Assembly (NCBI GenBank): GCA_028370155.1
Contig: CP116670.1
Span: forward strand, 2,418,001 to 2,482,000
DNA: 64,000 nucleotides
Direction of reading: 5' to 3'
From: Arthrobacter sp. OVS8
GTDB taxonomy: Bacteria; Actinomycetota; Actinomycetes; Actinomycetales; Micrococcaceae
Below, piece after piece: positions 19,338 through 29,049 of this stretch. The position numbers and the translations under genes were made by a program. Below the pieces are notes generated by a model. That model was not told the DNA's origin. It ran no database searches and was given only the letters and a program-made list of their open reading frames with translations. The first letter of the stretch is position 1. Every line of letters begins with the position of its first letter.

Positions 19338-20832
19338 CAGCTGCCTTCCGGCATCACGAAGCTGGCACCGGTGCGGATGCCGGAGGGCCAGCGGGTGGTG
19401 ACCGTTTTGGTCTTGGTGTAGAACCGGAAGGCGTCGGCGCCGTGCTGGTTGAGGTCGCCGAAGCCGGAAGCTTTCCAGCCGCCGAAGGTGTAGTAGGCGA
19501 TCGGCACCGGGATGGGGACGTTGATGCCCACCATGCCCACCTGGACCCGGCTGGCGAAGTCGCGGGCGGAGTCGCCGTCGCGGGTGAAGATGGCCACGCC
19601 GTTGCCGAACTCGTGCTCGCTGCACAGGCGCAGGGCCTCGTCGTAGTTCTCCGCGCGGAGCACGCTCAGCACGGGGCCGAAGATCTCTTCCTTGTAGATC
19701 GTCATGTCCTTGGTGACGTTGTCGAACAGCGTGGGTCCGACCCAGAAGCCGCCGTCGTAACCCTCGACCTTAAGGCCGCGGCCGTCGGCCAGCAGGGTGG
19801 CGCCCTCGTCGACGCCGGCCTGGATGTAGCCTTCAATGCGTTCCTTGGCGGACGCGGCCACCACCGGGCCGAAGTCCGAGTCCTTGGCGAGGCTGTGGCC
19901 CACCTTGAGCTCCGCGATCCGCTCCTCCAGCTTGGCGACGAGAGCGTCGCCGGTGGCCTTGCCGACCGGCACGGCCACCGAGATGGCCATGCAGCGTTCG
20001 CCGGCGGAGCCGAAGCCCGCTCCCATCAGGGCGTCCGCGGCCATGTCCAGGTCCGCGTCCGGCATGATCACCATGTGGTTCTTGGCGCCGCCGAAGCACT
20101 GGGCGCGCTTGCCGTTGGCGGCGGCGGTGGCGTAGATGTACTGGGCGATCGGGGTGGAGCCCACGAAGCCGATGGCCTGGACGCGGGGTCCTCCAGCAGT
20201 GCGTCCACGGCCTCCTTGTCGCCGTTGACGACGTTGAAGACGCCGGCCGGCAAGCCGGCCTCGGTGAAGAGCTCGGCGAGGCGCAGCGGCACGGAGGGTC
20301 GCGTTCGGAGGGCTTGAGGATGAAGGAGTTGCCCGCGGCGAGGGCCGGGCCGGACTTCCAGAGCGGGATCATGGCCGGGAAGTTGAAGGGGTGATGCCGG
20401 CGACGACGCCGAGCGGCTGGCGCAGCGAGTGAACGTCGATGCCGGTTCCGGCGCTGTCCGAGAATTCGCCCTTGAGCAGGTGCGGGGCGCCGGCGGCGAA
20501 TTCCACGACCTCGATGCCGCGCTGGATGTCACCCTTCGCATCGAGGAAGGTCTTGCCGTGTTCCGAGGAGAGAAGGGTGGCGAGTTCGTCCAGGTTCTGG
20601 TTGACCAGATCGACGAACTTGAGCAGGATCCGGCCGCGGCGCTGCGGGTTCATGGCCGCCCACTCGAGCTGGCCCTTCTCCGCGTTGGAGACCACGTTGC
20701 GGACCTCTTCGGTACTGGCCAGCGGCACCGGGCCTGGACCTCGCCCGTGCACGGATCGTAGACATCGCTGAAGCGCCCGGAGGTGCCGTCAACATGCTGT
20801 CCGTCAATGTAGTGGGATAGTTCGCGAACCAT
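19337..20832 (-). CDS. mmsA: methylmalonate-semialdehyde dehydrogenase, CoA-acylating (four 1-bp deletions)
   Basis: Converts methylmalonate semialdehyde to propionyl-CoA with NAD+ and CoA, the last step of this valine branch. The frame passes through five segments (breaks near 20735, 20390, 20300, 20190), each fitting one lost base, to a normal 499 residues. Visible: [10 protein letters not shown] at the start, [12 protein letters not shown], the cofactor region [21 protein letters not shown] and [11 protein letters not shown] with the catalytic cysteine. First gene of the four-gene operon; the RBS AAGGAGCATTCC precedes the ATG at 20832. Confidence 0.92.
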
Positions 20833-20998
20833 GATGGAATGCTCCTTTGCACCGTGTGATTGACGTGGTCACGGCCAGGCCGCCTGTGACCCACATCATC
20901 TTCTGCTCCTGAATATACTCGGACTTCCTACTAAATTCCAGAGGGCCTGTGGCGGCGGGCAGCTTCGTCCAGCAGCCAAGTTCGGTAAGTTAGGGAGT

Positions 20999-21803
20999 GT
21001 GAAGATAGCTACCTGGAATGTGAATTCGCTCCGTGCCCGCGCCGACCGTGTTGAAGCGTGGCTTCAGCGTACCGACTGTGATGTCCTCGCCATCCAGGAA
21101 ACCAAGTGCAAGGACGACAACTTCCCTGGGAGCTGTTCGAGAACATGGGCTACGAAGTGGCGCACTTCGGGCTGAGCCAGTGGAACGGCGTGGCGATCGC
21201 CTCCCGGGTGGGGCTCGACGACGTCGAACGCACCTTCATCGACCAGCCGGTCTTCGGCAAGAACGGCAAGGACGCCGTGCAGGAGGCCCGCGCGATCGGC
21301 GCGACCTGCGGCGGCATCAGGGTCTGGAGCCTCTATGTTCCCAACGGCCGGGCCCTCGACGATGAGCATATGCCGTACAAACTCAGCTGGCTGGACTCCC
21401 TGCGGACCCACGCCGAAGGTTGGGTCCGGGACGACCCCAAGGCGCAGATTGCCCTGATGGGTGACTGGAACATTGCCCCGCAGGACGACGACGTCTGGGA
21501 CATCGACTACTTCCGCACCGAGGGCCTCACCCACGTGAGCGACCCCGAACGCGCCGCCTTCCACGCTTTCGAGGAAGCCGGCTTCCAGGACGTAGTCCGC
21601 CCGCACACCCCGGGCCCGGCGTGTACACCTACTGGGATTACACACAGTTGCGCTTCCCGAAGAAAGAGGGGATGCGGATCGACTTTATCCTGGCCTCCCC
21701 CTCGTTGGCCGCCCGGGTCACCGGCGCGGCGATCGACCGCGAGGAACGCAAGGGCAAGGGCGCTTCGGACCACGCCCCCGTGATCGTGGAGTTGAGCGAC
21801 TGA
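20999..21803 (+). CDS. xthA: exodeoxyribonuclease III (two 1-bp deletions)
   Basis: AP endonuclease and 3'-5' exonuclease in base excision repair. Motifs of the exonuclease III/EEP fold in order: ATWNVNSLRAR, IQETKC (metal-binding glutamate), LYVPNG, MGDWNIAP (Asp/Asn pair), RIDFIL and SDHAPV (catalytic aspartate-histidine). Breaks near 21127 and 21620 give 268 residues when restored. GTG at 20999 is chosen because the family begins directly with KIATWNVNS and AGGGAG lies just upstream. Confidence 0.92.
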
Positions 21804-21837
21804 TGAACGCAGTGGCCCAGGGAAGCGACGTGGTCCT

Positions 21838-22762
21838 ATGACAGGCAACCTCTACCGCGGACAGGCCGGGCTGCCGTTCTCCTCGGCACTGCGGGTTTAC
21901 GAGCCCCTGGAGGCGTTCCCGGCGGAACAGCAGGGCGCCCTGCGCACGGCTGGCGCGCGGAGCGTTTCCCGGGCCGCCGTCGAAAACGCCGAACTGCTCG
22001 CCTCCCTGGGCCGCATCACGCGCCAGGGCGGGGACCCGTTCCCCACCGGGGCGACGGACCTGGTCCGCGTCCTGGCCGCACCCCGTAACAGCGCGCCCCC
22101 GGCACCGCCGGCGGCGCCGGCGGCGCAGGTGCCCCCGGCGCAGGGAATCCCGACGCCGGGCCGCAGGACAGCCTGCTGTACTGTCCCAGCCAGCTGGTGC
22201 TCCGCGCCGGGCTGGCCGCCAACGCCCTCATGGAGGGCATCCACGGCCCCCTGGCGCAGCTGCTGATCCCGGAGGAACAGCGCGATAGGCACCAGGAGCG
22301 CATCGATGACGTGCGGGCGCATGCCGGACTGGGACGGGTGCACACCCGGGCCTCCACATGGGGCATCCCGTTCAGCTGGTTCTGCCTGTTCCAGGAATCG
22401 GACCCCACGGACGTGGTGGAATCCGAGGGCACATTGTCACCGTGCGGATCCGGGCGACGATCGGCGAAGCCCTGGAGCGGGTCCGCTATGCGGTGGCCCA
22501 CCTGGCCCTCGCCGCACCGGATCTGGACATGTTGGAGGACCTCACCCAGCTCACCGAATGGCTGGAGCTCTTCCACCCGGACTCCGTGGTGGAGCTGGAC
22601 TACGGCGCCGTGGCGGACAAGGTCTATCCGGATGACTCACCCATGGATGTGCGGCTGGGCATCGAGTGCCTGGCCGAAGGGGACATGACCGGGGCGGCTG
22701 CCGCATACCGGCGCCTGGCGTCCCGCTGGATTCCGATCCGGCAACTGGCCCGCGCGTCCTGA
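21838..22762 (+). CDS. conserved-looking protein of unknown function (two 1-bp deletions)
   Basis: Three frame segments join into about 308 residues. The N-terminus (YRGQAGLPFSSALRVYEPLEAF) is followed by an Ala/Pro-rich linker (about 22095-22150) and by a globular part with LVLRAGLAANALMEG, STWGIPFSWFCLF and, at the end, LDMLEDLTQLTEWLELFHPDSVVELDYGAVA. No signal peptide, membrane helix or catalytic motif is evident. I do not recognise the family. It follows xthA by 34 bp in the same direction, so it may be co-transcribed with it. Confidence 0.7.
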
Positions 22763-22855
22763 GGTCCCAGCGCTCATTTGATGTGCTTGCCGCGCTTGCG
22801 GTTCGCCCGCCGGACGCCGGCCGGGCAACGTCCGGACTACGCGTGTTGCCGGCGG

Positions 22856-23976
22856 TCAGCCACCCGGCGCTGCGCCAGCGGTCATGGCACCCGGCGCTGC
22901 GCCGGTCCGGGTTGCGGCGCCGGCGCGCCGCGGCGGCGCAGTGGTGCTGCGGACGATCAGTTCGTGCGGGGCGACCGTGGAGCGCACCGACCCGGCGATC
23001 CCGTCGAGCTCGTCCAGCAGCATTTTGGTGCCCAGTTCGGCCTGCTCGTCCGGGCGCTGCCGGACGGTGGTGAGACCCATGGCTTCGGAGAAGTCGTGGT
23101 CGTCGATCCCGATCACGGAGAGGTCCGCAGGGACCCGCACCCCGGCCCGGGTGGCCTCGAAGATGATTCCCATGGCCATCTCATCGGACGCGCAGAAAAT
23201 GGCCGTGGGTTTCGGACCGGACCTGTCCCACAGCCGGAGGAAAGCGTTCTGGCCGCTGCGGACCGTGAAATCCCCCATTCGTCCCATTCCTCGCGGACGT
23301 TCAGGCCGGCTTCGGCCATCACGTCCTGGAACGCTTTGATCCGGACCCGGGGCACGTCGAAGTTGAGGTCGGTTTCGTCGTCGCCGTGCAGCAGCGCGAT
23401 CTCCGTGTGCCCAAGGCCGATCAGATGCCGCACGGCCGTCGCGGCGGCGGCGTAGTCGTCGATCCCGATGTAGGGGCATTCCTCGACGTGGCCGCCGACG
23501 ACGACCAACGGGATGTCGATCTTTTGGAGGTGCTCGATTTCCTCGTGCGTCAGCGCCATACACAGCACCAGCAGCGCATCGATCTGCTTGTAGACCATTG
23601 TTTTGCTGAAGAGCCGCTCACGGTGGCTGCCGTGGCCGCCCAGATTGAACAATGAGAGGTTGTACTGCCGGGCATGAAGTTCCCGGTCCGCGCCCTCGAT
23701 GGCCTTGGAAAAGAACCAGCGGCTGACGAACGGGGCCAGCACGCCGATGGTCTTGGTGCGGCCGGTTGCCAGCCCGGATGCCGAGGAGGAGGCCACATAG
23801 CCCAGGGCCTCGGCGATGCCCAGGATCTTCTCCCGGGTGGCCGGGGAGACCCTGGGCAGGCCGCGGACGGCGCGGGACACGGTGGCGGTGGACACTCCGG
23901 CGGCAAGGGCCACATCCTCGATGCTGACGCCGGAGTGGCCTCCGCGTTGCGCCCTGTCTGTTGTCTTTGCCACCAT
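22856..23976 (-). CDS. LacI-family transcriptional regulator (one 1-bp deletion)
   Basis: Sugar-responsive repressor. The HTH is textbook: VSIEDVALAAGVSTATVSRAVRGLPRVSPATREKI, with the hinge helix region near ASSSASGLATGR. The periplasmic-binding-like core follows (GVLAPFVSRWFF, DALLVLCMAL, VVVGG, FCASDEMAMGI, VIGIDDHDFSEAMGLTTVRQ). The frame breaks near 23275. Start at ATG 23976 or the GTG three bases on (AAGGGG lies directly upstream); restored length 373. It is downstream of the sugar ABC genes on the same strand and probably binds the operator at 27632. Confidence 0.9.
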
Positions 23977-24068
23977 GTCCCCTTGTCGACTGTCTGCTGC
24001 CGCCTGATGTCCGGACGCAGGAGTTCCTTGCTCGCCTCCCCACGGCAACAGCGCCGCCGTGCCGGACC

Positions 24069-24323
24069 TCACTTGCGTCTGGTTGCCGTCCTTTCGGGCA
24101 GGCGGCGGCGCAGCCGGATCAATCCGTACAGGGCCAGCACCATGGCCAGCAGGCCAAGGGCCCAGCCAAGCGCGGGCTGGCCGGTCACCTCCATCCAGAC
24201 GGTGACCACGAACAGCACCAGCGCCCAGAAACCGAGGAGCCCGATAATAATGTCGAAGTCCTCGCCGGAGCGGACACGACGGTGTTCGCTCCGGACCAGA
24301 CCACGGTTGGGTTTGCCGCTCAC
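24069..24323 (-). CDS. small two-helix membrane protein of unknown function
   Basis: 84 residues with two hydrophobic segments (IIIGLLGFWALVLFVVTVWM and PALGWALGLLAMVLALYGLI) and arginine-rich ends (RSEHRRVRSGEDFD before, LRRRLPERTATRRK after), so both ends probably face the cytoplasm. It lies 10 bp after the sugar permease gene in the same operon. No known domain seen. It could be an accessory or simply a hitch-hiking membrane protein. Confidence 0.65.
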   Translation of the reverse strand: MSGKPNRGLVRSEHRRVRSGEDFDIIIGLLGFWALVLFVVTVWMEVTGQPALGWALGLLAMVLALYGLIRLRRRLPERTATRRK

Positions 24324-24333
24324 TGCCGGGCCA

Positions 24334-25221
24334 TCACTTCACGGCGCCGGCGGTGAGGCCAGCGACGATCTTACGCTGGAAGACCAGCACCAGGATGACC
24401 AGCGGAATTGTGACGATAGTTCCGGCCGCCATGATGGCCGTGTACGGAATCTGTTGCGGCTGGGCCCCGGCGAAGTTGGCAATGGCCACCGTTACCGGCT
24501 GGGTTGCGTCGTTCGAGAGCTGGCTGGCAATCAGGAACTCATTCCAGGAGGAAATGAACGCCAGGATCGCCGTCGTGAAGATGGCCGGTGCCGCGAGCGG
24601 CATGATCACCCTGCGGAACGCCTGCCCCTGGGTGCAGCCGTCCACACGGGCCGCCTCCTCAAGCTCCCACGGCATTTCCCGGAAGAACGACGTCATGGTG
24701 TAGACCGTCAAAGGAAGGACGAAAGAGATGTTCGGAATGATCAGCGCCTGGTAGGTCCCGATCCAACCGATGTTCGTGAACAGCTGGAACAGCGGGGTGA
24801 TGAGCGCGACGCCGGGGAACATGGAGGCCCCCAGGATGAAGCCCAGCACGAGGTACTTGAATCGGAAGTTCAACCGGGCCAGGGCGTAGGCCGCGAACAC
24901 GCCGAGGACCAGCGAGATCAGGGTCACCGTCACACCGATGAACACACTGTTCAGCAGCGCCTGGCCGAACCTGTTGCCGAACGAGGTATCGAAGGCGGTG
25001 CGGAAGTTGTCCAGCGTGATGTGGGTGGGCAGGAGCGAGGTGTCGTAGGTGTAGCCCACGTCGCGGAACGCCGTCACCACCATCCAGTACGCCGGAGCGA
25101 GGCACCAGAACAGGATCACGGCGGCACTGACGTACGTGCGGACGCTCGCCCATTTCTCGCGGTTCTGGGCCGCCTTGCGGCCACGGTCCTGCTCGGCCCG
25201 GAGTTCGGTCGCGGCGGTCAT
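24334..25221 (-). CDS. carbohydrate ABC transporter permease, MalG type
   Basis: Intact 295-residue inner-membrane permease with six predicted helices. The cytoplasmic EAA loop that docks to the ATPase is clear: LEEAARVDGCTQGQAFRRVIMPLAAP. The N-terminal tail is polar. Its ATG overlaps the stop of the MalF-type gene (ATGA). No ATP-binding gene is present in this cluster; many actinobacterial sugar systems share one MsiK-type ATPase encoded elsewhere, and that is the likely situation here. Confidence 0.9.
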   Translation of the reverse strand: MTAATELRAEQDRGRKAAQNREKWASVRTYVSAAVILFWCLAPAYWMVVTAFRDVGYTYDTSLLPTHITLDNFRTAFDTSFGNRFGQALLNSVFIGVTVTLISLVLGVFAAYALARLNFRFKYLVLGFILGASMFPGVALITPLFQLFTNIGWIGTYQALIIPNISFVLPLTVYTMTSFFREMPWELEEAARVDGCTQGQAFRRVIMPLAAPAIFTTAILAFISSWNEFLIASQLSNDATQPVTVAIANFAGAQPQQIPYTAIMAAGTIVTIPLVILVLVFQRKIVAGLTAGAVK

Positions 25222-26253
25222 TTCTTCCCCTTACCTGCACCGGTCTGCTGCTCCACGACGTTCGCTCCGAGGAAGCGGACGAAGATGAAGGCCACAATGA
25301 AGATGATGATGAACGTAATGGTGGACAAGGCGGCGGCCGAGTTGAAGCCTTGCCTGATCTGGTTGACCACCAATATGGAGAGCGTCGTGGTGTTGTTGGA
25401 GCCTTCCGTCAGGATGTACGGGAGGTCGAACATCCGCAGGGCATCCAGCGTCCGGAAGAGGATGGCGACCATCAGCGCCGGTTTCACCAGCGGCAGGGTG
25501 ATCATCCGGAACCGCTGCCAGGCAGAGGCGCCGTCAACCTTGGCCGCTTCGTAGACCTCGGCCGGAATCATCTGCAGCCCCGCCAGGATCAGCAGCGCCA
25601 TAAACGGCGTCGTTTTCCAGGTGTCGGCGATGATGACCGCCCACCGGGCCGGGATCTCGCTGCCCGTCCACAGGATGGTGGTGTTGAACAGCTTGTTGCC
25701 GATGCCCTCGAAGGCGAAGATGAACAGCCACAGCTGGGCCGTGACGGCGGTGGGGATGGCCCACGGTACCAGCACGGCCGCGCGGACCAGGCTGCGGCCC
25801 CGGAAGGTGCGGGCCATGATGATGGCCATCCAGAAGCCCAGGATCGTCTCCAGCGTCACCGTGACGATGGTGAAGTAGAAGGTGGTTCCCGTGGCGGACC
25901 AGAACTGCGAACCGAGGGTACCCGGCGGGCAGGCGACGGTTCCGCCGCCCGGGGCGGCGCACTGCTGGAAAAGCCAGTTGGTGTAATTCGAGAAGCCGGC
26001 CGGGCCGCCCTCGGTGAAGAGCCCCGTGACGGGGTCAAGGCCGGCATCCTTCTGGAACGACATCACAATGGCACTGATGATCGGGTAGACGATCACAATA
26101 GCCAGCGCAAAGATGGTCGGCGCCAGCAGCCACGAGGCCCACTTGCCCTGGCTCGCTATCGCGTTGTCCTCCCCACGCCCTTGGGGCCGTGGTGGATCAG
26201 GCCCCGCCCGACGCCGGTTCTTTGACCGGCGTCGGGCCCAATTCGGTAGCCAT
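25218..26253 (-). CDS. carbohydrate ABC transporter permease, MalF type (two 1-bp deletions near start)
   Basis: Second membrane subunit of the sugar importer. Six helices after a polar N-terminus; EAA loop YEAAKVDGASAWQRFRMITLPLVKP. The conserved start (SQGKWASWLLAPTIFALAIVIVYP) is in frame only from about 26165; the ATG at 26253 (MATELGPTPVKEPAS) reaches it after two apparent single-base losses between 26165 and 26205. An unusual cytoplasmic-side insertion after helix 1 contains two cysteines (QQCAAPGGGTVACPPG). Restored length 345. The start is less certain because a hairpin lies inside the first 50 bases. Confidence 0.82.
26206..26237 (-). promoter_or_regulatory. stem-loop between the binding-protein and permease genes
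   Basis: GCCCGACGCCGGT (26206-26218) and its exact complement (26225-26237) form a 13-bp hairpin with a 6-nt loop. It follows the binding-protein stop by about 24 bp and covers the first codons proposed for the MalF-type gene. Such hairpins commonly protect the upstream message so that much more binding protein than permease is made. Confidence 0.65.
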
Positions 26254-26260
26254 GGCTAGA

Positions 26261-27544
26261 CTACTGTCCCGCGCTAGCGGACTCGATGGACGCCTGCATA
26301 TCGGACAAGGCCGCATCTACGGTCTTTTCGCCCTTGATGGCGGCGTACGCGTTTTCCTGGATGGCCTTGGTGACAGCCGGGTAGAACGGGGTGACAGGAC
26401 GCGGCACGGCGTTCTCGATCGAGGTCTTCAGCACCGGGAGGTACGGCAGCTTCGCGACGAGTTCCTTGTCGTCGTACAGCGCGCCGAGCACCGGAGCCAG
26501 GGAGCCCTGCGTGGCGTAGAACTTCTGGGTTTCCTCGGAGGTGAGGAACTTCAGGAAGTCCAGGGCCGTGGCCTTGTTCTTCGAGTAGACGCTCATGCCG
26601 GCGCTGTGTCCGCCCAGCGTCGATGCGCCGGGGCCGTCCGTGCCCGTCAGCGCGGTCATGCCGAGGACGTCCTTGACCTTGGACGATCCCTCGGTGGTTG
26701 CCAGGTTGTAGACGTAGGGCCAGTTGCGGTGGAACAGGAGCTTGCCGTTCTGGAAGGCCTGGCGGCCCTGTTCCTCCTGGAAGGTGATGGCTTCCTTCGG
26801 GATGCTGCCATCGGCGTACGCCTTGGTCAGGGTCTCGAGGCCGGCCTTGGCTTCGGGGGTGTTCAGGCTCGGCTTGCCTTCCGCGTCCAGCACGGAGCCG
26901 CCCGCGGAGTTGATGGCCTCCGACGCGTTCACCGTGAGGCCCTCGTACTTGGCGTACTGGCCGGCGAAGCAACCGATGTTGTTCTCCTTGGCGATGGAGC
27001 ACATGCTCATCATCTCGTCCCAGGTCTTGGGTGCCGTGGGGACGAGATCCTTGCGGTAGTACAGGATGCCGCCGTCGGAGTTCTGCGGGGCCGCGTAGAG
27101 CGTGCCCTTGTATGAAGCACTGTCAACTGTGGGCTTCAGCATCGCCGAGGTGTCCAGCGCCATTTTGTCCTTGAGCGGCTGGAGCCAGCCCTTGGCGGCG
27201 AACTCGGCAGTCCACACGACGTCGACGCTGACGACGTCGTAGTTGGCGTTCTTGGCCTGGAAGTTCTGGACCAGGTCATCGTGCTGCTGGTCGGCCTGGT
27301 CGGTCTGCTCTTTGAACGTGACCTTCTCGTCCGGGTGGGCCGCATTCCACTTCTCGATCAGCGGGCGGACCACGTTGCTGTTGTCCTTGCCCTGGACGTA
27401 GGTGATGGGACCGCGGCTGTCGAGGCCCTGCTCGGCGTCGCCGCCCGCGGTCGTGCCACCGCCGCCTCCGCCGCCACAGGCGGAGAGAGTGAGGGCTAGA
27501 ACGCCTGCTGTGGCGATGGGAAGTAGGAACTTCGGTGTTTTCAT
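26261..27544 (-). CDS. sugar ABC transporter substrate-binding lipoprotein
   Basis: Intact 427-residue extracytoplasmic binding protein. The lipobox LSAC sits after a 22-residue signal peptide (FLLPIATAGVLALT) and is followed by a glycine run. The fold is that of family 1 solute-binding proteins (maltose/trehalose type): YVQGKDNSNVVRPLIEKWNAAHP, DVVSVDVVWTAEFAAKGWL, NSDGGILYYRKDL, GRQAFQNGKLLFHRNWPY. Similarity in layout suggests an alpha-glucoside or trehalose, but the sugar cannot be named with certainty. First gene of the operon. Confidence 0.9.
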   Translation of the reverse strand: MKTPKFLLPIATAGVLALTLSACGGGGGGGTTAGGDAEQGLDSRGPITYVQGKDNSNVVRPLIEKWNAAHPDEKVTFKEQTDQADQQHDDLVQNFQAKNANYDVVSVDVVWTAEFAAKGWLQPLKDKMALDTSAMLKPTVDSASYKGTLYAAPQNSDGGILYYRKDLVPTAPKTWDEMMSMCSIAKENNIGCFAGQYAKYEGLTVNASEAINSAGGSVLDAEGKPSLNTPEAKAGLETLTKAYADGSIPKEAITFQEEQGRQAFQNGKLLFHRNWPYVYNLATTEGSSKVKDVLGMTALTGTDGPGASTLGGHSAGMSVYSKNKATALDFLKFLTSEETQKFYATQGSLAPVLGALYDDKELVAKLPYLPVLKTSIENAVPRPVTPFYPAVTKAIQENAYAAIKGEKTVDAALSDMQASIESASAGQ

Positions 27545-27631
27545 ACTGGAGGTCTCCTCGCTGAGTACCGGACAAAAAACGGCGGTGCGTTGCTGTGGTG
27601 CCCATCACACTAATCAACACCCGGTGGGTAA

Positions 27632-27645
27632 TGCAAGCGTTTACA
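27632..27645. promoter_or_regulatory. LacI-type operator
   Basis: TGCAAGCGTTTACA matches the LacI/GalR half-site pattern around a central CG (AANCGNTT with flanking TG and CA). It is 88 bp before the binding-protein start. The LacI-type protein encoded at 22856-23976 is the natural ligand-controlled repressor. Confidence 0.75.
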
Positions 27646-27772
27646 CACCTTTACACAAAGGAGACCGTCGGCGCCGGCGGTGCCTGATGCGTCATTCCGC
27701 GTCTTTTCAGGGGCCGCGACCGGGGGACGGCCGCTGTGTGGCGCGCGATGTTACCGAAAGCTCACGGCCGCA

Positions 27773-28383
27773 TCAGCGGACCCGATCGGCCCGCCCGAAT
27801 CGTGACCGCGCACCGGAGGCAACGTGGATGAGCACCGGAGTACGCTTACCGAGCGCAACATCGAGGGCTTCCACGAGGGCGGACACCTCGGCCGCGAGCC
27901 GGTGGGGGCCACGCCCTGGCGGGGCTGGATCCTGATCCTCAGGCCCGGTTCACCGCGGAATTCGTACGTGGCGACAGTGACGCCTGCCAGATCCGGACGG
28001 TCCGCCAAGGCGGTCCGGAGCGCCTGCTCGGCCACGCCGCTGCCGATCCGGACGCTCCCCGGCACATCGCCCGGATCTTCTTCGGACACGAGCAGGTTGG
28101 CCCGGCCTTTGCCCTGCTGGGCGACCCACGCCACCATGGCGCCGATCACCAGGAGCAGCACTAGAACCACCACAATCCAGAGCCAGCTCTCCGCACGGCC
28201 CGGGAAGCGCGTGCGTTCGAAGAGATCGCGCCAGAGGCTCCAGACACCGGCGGCCCAGCTCTGCCACCACACGCCGACGGCCGGCACGCTCGCGAGCAGG
28301 ATGAGCAGGACGCCGATGGCGAGGAGCTTGAAGCCGAGGACACCAATCAGGACGCGGTTGAGGATTCTGGGGGTGCCGTTCAT
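27773..28383 (-). CDS. amaP: AmaP-like membrane anchor of an Asp23-type complex (one 1-bp deletion)
   Basis: The N-terminal half has two membrane helices (VLIGVLGFKLLAIGVLLILLASVPAVG and SWLWIVVVLVLLLVIGAMVAWV), separated by about 35 residues. The C-terminal half is a soluble alpha/beta domain with the Asp23-like pattern (LLVSEEDPGDVPGSVRIGSGVAEQALRTAL, GVTVATYEFRGEPGLRIRIQPRQG). This is the layout of AmaP, which tethers Asp23 to the membrane in firmicutes. A break near 27910 leads to EVSALVEALDVALGKR and a stop at 27773. Restored length 203. Its ATG overlaps the stop of the gene before it. Confidence 0.72.
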
Positions 28384-29049
28384 GCGCCGACCACCCCGGT
28401 TGTTGTCACATTGATCCTGACTTCCGGGGCGGGGACGGGTCCCATGTCGCGGAGCTCGTCCTTCACCGCGGCCAGGACGGCGTCCGGGCTCAGCGGCACG
28501 CCGGAAGTGGGCCGGACGCTGACGTCGACCTGGCGCCTGGACACGGTCACCATCACCTGTTCCTGGCTCACGTTGGCGGCCAGCCGTGTACGCCGCGCCA
28601 GCGCGGACGCAATGACTTCGTCGTCGACGACGACGGCGGCGCGGCGGTCCGGCAGAACGTGGCGGGCACGGCGTCCGGGCAGTACGGCGTTCAGGAAAAG
28701 AACAGCCCCGCCATCACCAGCACCGCGCCAAGGACGCCGAGCAAGAGCGGCGGGACCCCGTCCGGGAGCGCCACCACCCGTTCCGCGGCAGTCTGCGGAT
28801 CCACGAGCCAGGGCTCCTGCCCGACTGCCCGGACCGCGGTTTCCAGGAGGGCGAAGATGCACAGTGCAATGACCAGCCCGGCGGCGATGATTGAGGCAAC
28901 GGCCCGGGAGGAATGGGTTTCGCGCTTGAGGATTTCTTCCTGCCGGCGCCGTAGGTCCCCGCATCGTCGTCGCCGGCCGAAGGCGCGGCGCCGGGAACGG
29001 ACGGGACGTAGCTCCCGCGGCCGGAATTGCGGTGCGTGACGTGACTCAA
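28380..29049 (-). CDS. DUF6286-like two-helix membrane protein (two 1-bp deletions)
   Basis: Joining three frame segments gives about 223 residues: a polar N-terminus, helix VASIIAAGLVIALCIFALLETAVRAV, the segment LVDPQTAAERVVALPDGVPPLLLGVLGAVLVMAGLFF, then a soluble domain with DDEVIASALARRTRLAANVSQEQVMVTVSRRQVDVSVRPTSG and VRINVTTTGVV. This resembles proteins found next to Asp23/Gls24 genes in actinobacteria. It overlaps amaP by 4 bp and the preceding gene by 4 bp. Exact function unknown; a structural part of the same envelope complex is the simplest reading. Confidence 0.65.

Noticed and set aside
23674..25554. Open frame of 626 codons opposite the LacI and permease genes
   Set aside because: Covers the start of the LacI gene and both permeases; no motif and repetitive Arg/Gly/His-rich content.
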